Assembly (NCBI GenBank): GCA_005502805.1
Contig: SCMY01000007.1
Span: 334,524 to 398,523, forward strand
DNA length: 64,000 bases
From: Rhizobiales bacterium 2SD
GTDB lineage: Bacteria; Pseudomonadota; Alphaproteobacteria; Rhizobiales; Beijerinckiaceae
Reading direction: 5' to 3'
Shown: positions 42,073 to 49,062 of the stretch, in pieces
Layout: each line of letters opens with the position of its first letter
How positions within the stretch are numbered: position 1 is the first letter of the stretch
Notes under the pieces: generated by a model
Told to the model about the DNA's origin: nothing
The model's input: the letters and a program-made list of their open reading frames with translations, nothing else
Database searches by the model: none
Position numbers and translations under genes: made by a program

Positions 42073-42303
42073 TCACCCCTCCGACTTCATGCCGGAATCA
42101 GTCGTTTGTCGTAAGAAGGGCGCCGCGCCCGCGAGGAGCTCGGCCGCCATCGCCAGCGCCGTCGCCGGCGTCACCGCGCGCATCAGGAGATCGTGCTCGC
42201 CATCCGGTCTCAACACCGGCATGGCGACGCGGATCTCGCCGAGATGGCGGTTGACGAAGGGCGAGCAGTCGGGATGCGGGATCGTCCGCCGCGGGCGCTT
42301 CAT
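42073..42303 (-). CDS. small phage protein, function unknown
   Basis: A 76-residue protein at the end of the phage late operon. It begins MKRPRRTIPHPDCSPFVNRH, a basic segment, and ends with an alanine-rich helix (TPATALAMAAELLAGAAPFL). ATG 42303 overlaps the upstream stop as ATGA, which supports the start. No family is recognised. It is the last prophage gene before the attachment site. Confidence 0.65.
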   Translation of the reverse strand: MKRPRRTIPHPDCSPFVNRHLGEIRVAMPVLRPDGEHDLLMRAVTPATALAMAAELLAGAAPFLRQTTDSGMKSEG

Positions 42304-42602
42304 GGCTGGCGCTTGAACAGCTGGCCGAGCAGGTGCCACTTGTCGTTCATCCACAAGAGCACCGGCAGCGCGAAGATCGCGACCCGGATCGAGAAGCGGC
42401 CGATCACGCCGCCGATCCGCCCGAAGGTGATGATCTCGGCGACATGATTCACGATCGGCTTCATCGCCTCGATCTGCTTCGCCTGCTCACCAACGACGGC
42501 GGTCAGGCGGGTCAGCTGATCGGTCAGGAGCCCGAGCTGCTCCTCGCGCTCGCGTGAGAGCTTGATCAGCTCGTCGAGCTTGCTCGCATGCGTCCGCGCC
42601 AC
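42300..42602 (-). CDS. coiled-coil membrane protein, holin-associated (XhlA-like) candidate
   Basis: A 100-residue protein starting at GTG 42602 with GAGGTGAGG just upstream. Residues 5-55 form a charged heptad-rich helix (LDELIKLSREREEQLGLLTD and so on). One membrane helix lies near residues 75-92 (RVAIFALPVLLWM). This order resembles XhlA/hemolysin-type holin partners. Together with the adjacent Rz/Rz1 and endolysin genes, a role in host lysis is likely. It could itself be the holin. Confidence 0.6.
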   Translation of the reverse strand: MARTHASKLDELIKLSREREEQLGLLTDQLTRLTAVVGEQAKQIEAMKPIVNHVAEIITFGRIGGVIGRFSIRVAIFALPVLLWMNDKWHLLGQLFKRQP

Positions 42603-42606
42603 GGCC

Positions 42607-42798
42607 TCACCTCTTCCAGCAGCCCGCCGCGACGCCGCGCTCGAAATGGACATCGATGCGCCTGGTCTCGGCCGGGCTCGCGCCGCGCACGTCCTTGAGG
42701 CTGTCGACGATGACGCCGCAGGGCTGGGCGATCCGGACGCTCTGGCCGGGGCAGCCGCCGAGCGCCGGCGCCAGCAGCAGAATCGCTACCTTACGCAT
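42607..42798 (-). CDS. Rz1-like outer-membrane spanin lipoprotein
   Basis: A 63-residue lipoprotein. The signal MRKVAILLLAPALGGC ends in a lipobox (LGGC, Cys16), leaving a mature part of about 48 residues. It overlaps the 3' end of the Rz-like gene by 13 bases in another frame, as spanin pairs often do. It would sit in the outer membrane and join the Rz-like protein to fuse the membranes in the last step of lysis. Confidence 0.75.
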   Translation of the reverse strand: MRKVAILLLAPALGGCPGQSVRIAQPCGVIVDSLKDVRGASPAETRRIDVHFERGVAAGCWKR

Positions 42799-43028
42799 CG
42801 GCCGCTCTCCCGGTTCCATTCGCCCTGGCAGGTCAGCACCGCCCGCGTTGCCGCGTCGGCCTGGCGGCCGGTCTTGGCCGCCTCGGCTTCGATATCGGCC
42901 TTGAGCTTGCTGCGGGCCTCGCTGGTGGCCGAACGCACCGCCTGCCGGTGATAGAGGCCGAGGGCGGCCACGGCCGCCAGCGCCAACCAGAAGGCCAGGG
43001 GCACGCGCTTGAGGAACGCCGCGATCAC
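42786..43028 (-). CDS. Rz-like inner-membrane spanin
   Basis: An 80-residue protein with one N-terminal membrane helix (FLKRVPLAFWLALAAVAALG) and a periplasmic alpha-helical tail (SEARSKLKADIEAEAAKTGR). This is the i-spanin layout. It starts with GTG 43028, overlapping the endolysin stop as GTGA, and its end overlaps the lipoprotein gene. Cysteines near the C-terminus (TCQGEW, GRCVR) may form a disulfide. Confidence 0.72.
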   Translation of the reverse strand: MIAAFLKRVPLAFWLALAAVAALGLYHRQAVRSATSEARSKLKADIEAEAAKTGRQADAATRAVLTCQGEWNRESGRCVR

Positions 43029-43906
43029 GCCGGCACCTTGACGCGGTTGAAGGTGATCCGGCCGGTGCCGACCAGCCAGGCGCCGATGCCGCCGGCGACG
43101 AGCAGCAGCGCCAGGCCGCCGAGGGCCCAGCCATTCGTCACATTGCCGAGCAGCGGCAGCGAGCTCGTGCCGGTGAGGAAGGTGGTCACGATCGCCCACA
43201 GGCTCTTGCTCTGCGCCGGCTTCACGTCGTCGGGCTGCGCCGCCTCGGGCGTCACATCGGAGGGTAGCGCCGTCCTGGTGTCGGCCGCCTGCAGCGCGTC
43301 CAGGAAGGCGCGGTGGTAGCTCGCGACCAGCTTCGCCTTTTCGCCGCCGTTGACGATCGCCCGCGCGCCGATCGGATCGTCACGGGTTTCGTTGAAATAG
43401 TCGGCCAGTTTCTTGCCGGTGAAGATCCCGCCGGTCATCCCGGCGAACATCGCCCGGGTGGCGATATCCATCTGCAGCAGCAGGTCGGGATCCGCCAGCA
43501 GGTCGATGTCGAGCACCAGCGAGAGCTTGCGGTAGTTGTCGCGATGAGTGACTTGCGGCTTGCCGCGGCCGAGCCAGCTCTTGCCCTCGCTGTCCCTGCG
43601 CCAGTACGGCCGCTTCACCCAGGGCAGCTTGCCCGCCTTCCAGCTCGCCTCGAGGCGCGCGATCGCGCTATTGAGCGACGGGTTGCGCTTCTCGCCCGGC
43701 CGCCGCGTCTCGAGCACCGGCTGCATGGTGCCGGCGCTCTCGTGGAAATCGGTCGCCAGCATGTAGGCGAGCCAGCGCTTGTCGGCCAGGCGCCGGCGTT
43801 CCCATTCGGTCAGCGTCGCCTCGAGGCCGTCGACCTGGTCCTGCGACAACTGTCCGCCGAAGGGCGCGCGTCGCACATAGTTGAAGAAGGTGGTCCGGTC
43901 GATCAT
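43025..43906 (-). CDS. phage endolysin with C-terminal membrane segment
   Basis: A 293-residue muralytic enzyme resembling GH19/chitinase-like phage lysozymes. The catalytic glutamate is probably E56 in ATDFHESAGTM. The region RPYWRRDSEGKSWLGRGKPQ continues the fold to about residue 200. A linker then leads to a hydrophobic helix near 262-285 (LGGLALLLVAGGIGAWLVG). A C-terminal anchor is unusual; it could hold the enzyme at the inner membrane until lysis. The first gene of the lysis cassette, it overlaps the preceding small gene by four bases. Confidence 0.82.
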   Translation of the reverse strand: MIDRTTFFNYVRRAPFGGQLSQDQVDGLEATLTEWERRRLADKRWLAYMLATDFHESAGTMQPVLETRRPGEKRNPSLNSAIARLEASWKAGKLPWVKRPYWRRDSEGKSWLGRGKPQVTHRDNYRKLSLVLDIDLLADPDLLLQMDIATRAMFAGMTGGIFTGKKLADYFNETRDDPIGARAIVNGGEKAKLVASYHRAFLDALQAADTRTALPSDVTPEAAQPDDVKPAQSKSLWAIVTTFLTGTSSLPLLGNVTNGWALGGLALLLVAGGIGAWLVGTGRITFNRVKVPA

Positions 43907-44109
43907 GCCTCGCCCTCTTCCTGCTGGATTTTGAGCTGCCTGGCCTGCTCGCGCTCAAGCTGCTCGGCGTAGCCCGCAGGTTTCGGCGGTTCGCGCTGCG
44001 GCTCGGCGAACCTGCCGCCGTCCAGCGTGGCCGGGGCGTCGGGAGCCATGTCGGGGTCGCCCATGAGGCGCACGAAGGTATGCAGCCCGGTTCTTGGATC
44101 GCGTGCCAT
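43903..44109 (-). CDS. small phage protein between tailspike and endolysin
   Basis: A 68-residue soluble protein (MARDPRTGLHTFVRLMGDPD, ending in a charged Q/E-rich helix). Its ATG 44109 shares a base with the tailspike stop (TAATG), and its end overlaps the endolysin start by four bases, so it is translated within the chain. Function unknown; a tailspike chaperone or assembly factor is possible from position only. Confidence 0.65.
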   Translation of the reverse strand: MARDPRTGLHTFVRLMGDPDMAPDAPATLDGGRFAEPQREPPKPAGYAEQLEREQARQLKIQQEEGEA

Positions 44110-46232
44110 TACGAGGCCCCCACAGCGTAGTTCTGGAAGTCGGTGCCCTGCGTCGAGGTCGAGCCGCCGATCTTGCCGAAATGGAACAGGTATTGCGGCG
44201 AGCCGACCTGGTAGAACGCCTGCGCCTTGGTCGCGATGCCCTGGATATGCACGTTCGCCGCACGACCGAGGCACCAGCTGCCGATCTGGACGCCGCGCTG
44301 CGTGCTGGCGTGCGAGACCACGCCGTCGATCAGGACGCCGTCGATATCGCAATAGAGCGCCGCGTCTTCGGTCTGCTGGCCGGTGAAGGAGATGCCGGCC
44401 TGGTAGGCCGAGAAGATGCGCGCGTCGCTGATCTTGGCCGACCGCATTTCGCGCATCACGATCGCCGCCCCGCCGGACAATGCGCCGAGCGTGCTGTGAA
44501 TGCGGGTCTCGCCGCAGTCCTTCAGCGTCACGTCGGAGATATCGACGCCGACGGTCGGCAATGACCCGTAGGGCGTCGGGTCGGTGCCGGTCGCGTTGCA
44601 GATGATCCCGCCGAGCGAGTACATGATCAGGCTGTCGCGCGTCGACGACGTGCCGTAGCCGAAATGCGAGCAACCCCTGACATAGCAATCGCGCATCGCG
44701 AGGCCGTTGACATGGTTCTCGAAGACGAAGCCCTGCGACGACAGGTAGCTCTTGCAGTTCACGAAGCCGCAATTCTTGGCGCCGTGAAAATCCCCGCTCT
44801 CCCAACTGGTAACGCGGCGGATTTCATAGCCGTTGAACTCCCAGTCCTGCGGCTGATCATCTCCCGTCCAGTGGGTGCCACTCACGCCATAGGCGTTGCG
44901 CTCGTAAGCTTGCGTCGAGGTGGAGGCATAACCGGGAAAAATATTGTCATAGTAGCCGTTTCGGCAGCGGCCATTGAGCGGAGAATTGTGGATCTCGCCG
45001 AACGCGCCGAGGCGAATGCCGCGCAGCTCGGAGTGGATGCGCGGCTCGGTGTAGAAATAGGTTTCGAGGCCGCCCTCGCCGAAGTTCTGGAATTCGACCG
45101 CCTCCAGGACGCCGTCATAGATGCGCGTGCCGTAGCCGGCTCCGGCCTCGCCGTTGCGGCGCACCGCGACGCACATGCCGACATGGCCCATCACGAGACC
45201 GCCGGCGATCGTTTGAAGGGTGACACCTCCGTCGAGCTTCAGCCGGCCGCGCATATAGGGCCGCGAGCGCCAGCGCAGGAAGTCGCCGGTGAAGGGCGAG
45301 AGCTGCGCGATGCCGGGTTCCCAGTCGCTCTCGATCTGCAGACCGGCCGGCAGCTCGATATTGGGTAGGGCCGCCCAGCTCTCCGCGCCGGCGCGCCCCC
45401 GGATGACCAGCCGCCGCTTGGTAGCGACGGCGAGGGCCACCGCGACATTCCACGCTGCCGCCTGCGATCCGGCGGAGCGCGCCAAGGCAGGCGTGTCATA
45501 CCAGGAAAGCGGCACGACGATGCCGCCGCCGGTCAGATATGCCGGCAGATAGATTTCCTCGATCTTGCTGTCGGCGCTCAGGCCAACATAGCCGTTCGGC
45601 TGGTTCTTCTGAGCCTCTAGCTCATATTGCGTGTGCGGATCGGCGAGCGCGACATGGTTGGCGACGACATTGGCCGCGTTGTTCGCCGCCGTCTGGGCCG
45701 CCTGGCGGTCGAGCTCGACGGCGGCCGCGGCCGTGTCGACGGCCTGCCGGTCGCTCGCGACGACCTCGGCGTCGTCAGCCGCCGCAGCCGCGGCATTTTC
45801 CGCGGCCGTCACCGCGGCGGCCAGCCCCTCGACCGGCTGCAACGCCTCGTCGACGTCGCGGCGCAGCTCCTGGAACAGCGTGGTCTGCTTGTCGAGCTCG
45901 GTCTCCATGGAGGCGCCATGGATCGTGCCAGAGCGGGTGACGTCGGTCAGGCGCTCATGGGTGCGCCGGCTGTCGAGGCGCAGGCTGGCGCCGGTCGGCC
46001 TGGCGGTGTCGAGCGTGACCGTGCAGGGGGCCGGCGCCGGCCCGGTCAGCGTGGCCGTGAAATCGGCGGCGTCGAGCCGGACATAGAGGCTGCTGGCCGG
46101 ATCCCTGGCGAAGACCGCGACGTCGAGCGGATCATAGACCTTGAACGTGGTCGGCCCGAACACGAGCTGGCCCGCGCCGGTGATGATGGTCTGGCGGCGC
46201 GTCTGGCGCGGAATCGGGTTGGCGACGGACAT
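44109..46232 (-). CDS. phage tailspike with T7-fibre-like N-terminus
   Basis: A 707-residue receptor-binding protein. Residues 1-130 resemble the T7 gp17 N-terminal domain that joins the tail (ITGAGQLVFGPTTFKVYDPL, then LYVRLDAADFTATLTG). An alanine-rich coiled coil follows (about 130-195). The C-terminal 500 residues show the short repeating turns of a right-handed beta-helix (for example RDCYVRGCSHFGYG, ISDVTLKDCGETRI), typical of spikes that bind or cut surface polysaccharide. No Shine-Dalgarno is free in front: the GAGG lies in a hairpin at 46233-46257. Confidence 0.88.
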   Translation of the reverse strand: MSVANPIPRQTRRQTIITGAGQLVFGPTTFKVYDPLDVAVFARDPASSLYVRLDAADFTATLTGPAPAPCTVTLDTARPTGASLRLDSRRTHERLTDVTRSGTIHGASMETELDKQTTLFQELRRDVDEALQPVEGLAAAVTAAENAAAAAADDAEVVASDRQAVDTAAAAVELDRQAAQTAANNAANVVANHVALADPHTQYELEAQKNQPNGYVGLSADSKIEEIYLPAYLTGGGIVVPLSWYDTPALARSAGSQAAAWNVAVALAVATKRRLVIRGRAGAESWAALPNIELPAGLQIESDWEPGIAQLSPFTGDFLRWRSRPYMRGRLKLDGGVTLQTIAGGLVMGHVGMCVAVRRNGEAGAGYGTRIYDGVLEAVEFQNFGEGGLETYFYTEPRIHSELRGIRLGAFGEIHNSPLNGRCRNGYYDNIFPGYASTSTQAYERNAYGVSGTHWTGDDQPQDWEFNGYEIRRVTSWESGDFHGAKNCGFVNCKSYLSSQGFVFENHVNGLAMRDCYVRGCSHFGYGTSSTRDSLIMYSLGGIICNATGTDPTPYGSLPTVGVDISDVTLKDCGETRIHSTLGALSGGAAIVMREMRSAKISDARIFSAYQAGISFTGQQTEDAALYCDIDGVLIDGVVSHASTQRGVQIGSWCLGRAANVHIQGIATKAQAFYQVGSPQYLFHFGKIGGSTSTQGTDFQNYAVGAS

Positions 46233-46257
46233 GCAGACCTCGCAATTCGAGGCCTGC
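46233..46257 (-). promoter_or_regulatory. hairpin covering the tailspike ribosome binding site
   Basis: On the minus strand GCAGGCCTCG pairs with CGAGGTCTGC (one G-U pair) around a five-base loop. The 3' arm contains GAGG, eight bases before the tailspike ATG, and ends directly at that ATG. Folding would hide the ribosome site, so tailspike synthesis may be throttled or require upstream translation. Confidence 0.55.
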
Positions 46258-46273
46258 AGAGTGAATCGCGCGG

Positions 46274-46291
46274 GCGGGTGTTAAGTGCGGG
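46274..46291 (-). repeat. recurrent phage motif, copy 2
   Basis: On the minus strand CCCGCACTTAACACCCGC, covering the TAA of the small membrane gene and lying 41 bases before the tailspike start. It matches copy 1 (58626-58643) at 17 of 18 positions. Confidence 0.5.
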
Positions 46292-46535
46292 TTAGCAGCC
46301 AGCCCAGCCATACCGGTCGGCCGGTGGTCGCCCACCAAACCAGGACAGCCACGCAGGCGAGCAGAAGGGGCCCGAAGATCTCGCCAGTCGGAAATGATCG
46401 ATAGCGCCGATCTTGGCCGGCATAGATCCGCGCTGCATCGACGCCGTAAGCAGCGCCGGCCACGATCAGCATCGCGGGAATGATATCGAAGAGGTAGATC
46501 CCGATCAGCCGGAACGGCCACAGCAGCCAATCCAT
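46281..46535 (-). CDS. small phage membrane protein, holin candidate
   Basis: An 84-residue protein with two membrane helices (about 5-30, LIGIYLFDIIPAMLIVAGAA; and 53-72, IFGPLLLACVAVLVWWAT) and a short charged loop between. Size and layout fit a class II holin, though it lies before the tailspike rather than in the lysis cassette. It starts three bases after the stop of the large ejection-protein gene. Confidence 0.6.
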   Translation of the reverse strand: MDWLLWPFRLIGIYLFDIIPAMLIVAGAAYGVDAARIYAGQDRRYRSFPTGEIFGPLLLACVAVLVWWATTGRPVWLGWLLTRT

Positions 46536-46538
46536 TTG

Positions 46539-49028
46539 CTACCGCACCACCGCGCCAATATCGGGGGCCCGGTCCGGCGCGAGCTCGCCCGGGCGCCAGA
46601 ACATGCCTTGGCCGCCCTCGCGCTGCAAGCGGCGCTCGCGCTCGCGCATCTTCCGGTGCGCATTGGGGTCGGTGAGGAACTGCAGCTGGTCGACGACGAC
46701 GCGGTTCCAGGCGGCACGGGTGTACCAGAGGTTCACCAGCGGCGTGTAGCGCGCCATGAACTTCAGCGCCTCGGCCGAGCGCGAATATTTCTCGTCGGCG
46801 TCGAGCAGCGGCTTGAAGCCGGCGACGCGCAGCGTGTCGGCGCCGAGCGCCGCGACCGGGCCGAGCGCGCGCTCGATCGGGCTCTTGGTCGCCCGCGCGA
46901 CGTCGGCGAGGAGATAGTCGCCCCAGATGCCGATGCCGCCGCCCTTGAGCATCGCCTCGACCCAGAATTTCGGATCCTTGACCGACTTCGGATCCTTGCC
47001 GTCGCGCAGCTGCGCCAGCTGCAGGGCGACCGAGCCAAGCAGCGTCGTGCCGATCAGCGTCATGCCGGCATAGGCGGCGCCGCGGCCGGAGAGCGCGCCG
47101 CCCTCGACCGCCAGGCCGCGCAGCGTCGTGGTCAGGAACGAGATCGGAAAGGACAGGAACATGCCCATGCTGAGGCGTGCCTCGCCTGCGAAGGTGCCGG
47201 GCTTGGCGTCGCCGCGGATCGTCGCCCTGGTGCGAACGGAGCCCTGCGGCGTCGCCTCCTCGAGGAAGGCGTGCATCGCCTCGGAATAGCGCAGCGCCAC
47301 CTCGAGCGCGCGCGGATCCTTGGCGTCGGCGATATCGACCGGGCGCAGCAGCCCGGCCGAGCCGGGCGCTGGCTCATGCGCCGCAACCTTCTGGATCAGC
47401 TGCCAGTCGGCCTCGTCGATGCCGAAGCCGGAGAGGTAGCGCCGGAACGGCTCCTCGAGCTCGCCGAAGGCTTTGCCCTGCCGGTCGGCCGCGGCCGCCA
47501 TGAAATCGAAGGCGCCGGCCCGCCGGCCGAGATTGGTCCAGGGCGTCAAACCGGACCAGGTGAGAACGCGATCGGGCAGCCAGCGCGACCATTCCGGCCC
47601 GGCCAGCATCGACGAATAGCGGGCGCTCTGGCCGAGATGGTGCATCGCGTCCTCGACCAGGACGCCGGCGCGCAGCACCTCGCGCGTGTTCGCCGTCGAG
47701 AGCTGGCGCACCATGCCGGAAAGATGCCCGGTGATCGGCAGCCCGGCAAAGAAGCGCGCCTTGGCGGCGATCGCCGGATCTGACACGGCGGTCAGCATGG
47801 CGCTCGGCAGCAGCAGCCCGGTCAGGGTGTTGCGCACCGCCTGCATGGTCGAGGCCGCGAAATAGTTCTCCGGCTGCGGCCCGCCGCGCACCTCGCTCCA
47901 CAGGTTGTCCAGGGCGCTCTGCCCGGCGTTCTGGCGGTTGAACGCTGCATCGACGCCGCGCGCCCGAAACAGGCTGTCCTGTCCCGTCGCCGCCTTGGCG
48001 CTTTCCGAGCGCACCACCTGTTTCAGCCATTCGACCGTGCCGGCGGGATTCGGGCCTAGCACCTGCAGGGCGGCGATGTCCTTGGACAGGCCCTGCAGAT
48101 GGCTCATCAGCGTGGCGAAGATGTCAGGCGAGCCGAAGGCGCTCTGGTATTCGCGCCAGCTCGCGGCATCCTTGAACAGCAGGAAACGATGCTCGCCGCG
48201 CTGATTGGCGAGCGCGCCCTTGCCGAAGGCCTGCATCGTCGCCTCGCGGTCGCTCCATCCGTCGGTGACGAGCCGCTCCCAGGCGATCTTGAGCACCTCC
48301 TCGAGGCGCTCGGCCGAGAAGGCCTCGCCGGTGAGCGGATCCTGCATGCGCTCGAGATCCAGCCGCGGCCGGATGAAGTCGCGCCAGGCGCCGAGCCCGG
48401 CCCGGGCCAGAGCGCGCGGATCGTGTTTCTGCGGCAGGAAGTTCTCGATATGCGGCATCTGGCCGCCGGCGGCGTTGAACAGGCCGACGAACTCGTCGTT
48501 CATCTGCCGGTAGGCCTGCCAGAAGCCTTTCGCCGCCTGGTCGCCGCTCGGCACGCCATAGGCCTCGTCGATGATCGCGCCGAGCTTCGCCTGGTTGACG
48601 CGGCGACCGCTGAAGAAGGTTCGCCGATGCGCGTGCAGCAGCTCCTCCAGCTTGCCATGGGCATAGGCCAGCAGCGCCGTGGTGCGCCCCTGCACGCTGG
48701 CGTAGCCGGCAAGGCGGTTCTGCTCGTTGGCGAGGAGCGAGAGCGCCGCCTCGAGCACGTCGGGCTTGCCGTCGGGCCCGCGGAATGCGGCGAGGTTTGC
48801 GCTGATCCGGTCGCTCGCCGCCTCCTGCAGCTCGGCGAGCCTGCGCTTGCGGGCGCCCTCCTCCGACAGCGCCGCGGCGAGGTCCTCGCGGGCCGCCGCC
48901 TCGGCGCCACGCGGGTCGCCGCGGCGGGCCCGCTTGTAGCTGTCATAGCGCCGCAGCAGCTCGTCGCTCTCCTCGCGGCTCAGCACGCCCTGGTCGCGCG
49001 CTTTCAGGATGCAATCGGCGAACGCCAT
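46539..49028 (-). CDS. large internal virion (DNA-ejection) protein, T7 gp16-like position
   Basis: An 829-residue protein. The N-terminal half is highly helical and charged. The C-terminal half has several hydrophobic stretches (SMGMFLSFPISFLTTTLRGL; AGMTLIGTTLLGSVALQLA). Podoviruses of the T7/P22/BPP-1 type place such proteins last in the core-protein series; they enter the host envelope during infection and help form the ejection channel. Identity is judged from size, hydrophobic pattern and gene order, not from a catalytic motif; no lytic transglycosylase signature is seen. Confidence 0.75.
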   Translation of the reverse strand: MAFADCILKARDQGVLSREESDELLRRYDSYKRARRGDPRGAEAAAREDLAAALSEEGARKRRLAELQEAASDRISANLAAFRGPDGKPDVLEAALSLLANEQNRLAGYASVQGRTTALLAYAHGKLEELLHAHRRTFFSGRRVNQAKLGAIIDEAYGVPSGDQAAKGFWQAYRQMNDEFVGLFNAAGGQMPHIENFLPQKHDPRALARAGLGAWRDFIRPRLDLERMQDPLTGEAFSAERLEEVLKIAWERLVTDGWSDREATMQAFGKGALANQRGEHRFLLFKDAASWREYQSAFGSPDIFATLMSHLQGLSKDIAALQVLGPNPAGTVEWLKQVVRSESAKAATGQDSLFRARGVDAAFNRQNAGQSALDNLWSEVRGGPQPENYFAASTMQAVRNTLTGLLLPSAMLTAVSDPAIAAKARFFAGLPITGHLSGMVRQLSTANTREVLRAGVLVEDAMHHLGQSARYSSMLAGPEWSRWLPDRVLTWSGLTPWTNLGRRAGAFDFMAAAADRQGKAFGELEEPFRRYLSGFGIDEADWQLIQKVAAHEPAPGSAGLLRPVDIADAKDPRALEVALRYSEAMHAFLEEATPQGSVRTRATIRGDAKPGTFAGEARLSMGMFLSFPISFLTTTLRGLAVEGGALSGRGAAYAGMTLIGTTLLGSVALQLAQLRDGKDPKSVKDPKFWVEAMLKGGGIGIWGDYLLADVARATKSPIERALGPVAALGADTLRVAGFKPLLDADEKYSRSAEALKFMARYTPLVNLWYTRAAWNRVVVDQLQFLTDPNAHRKMRERERRLQREGGQGMFWRPGELAPDRAPDIGAVVR

Positions 49029-49062
49029 GAGGTCCCCTTTAACAGAAACGTTAACGCGGTAA

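Noticed and set aside
44109..46232. A diversity-generating retroelement target in the tailspike, as in phage BPP-1
   Set aside because: No reverse transcriptase gene, template repeat or variable C-type-lectin fold is visible in the window.
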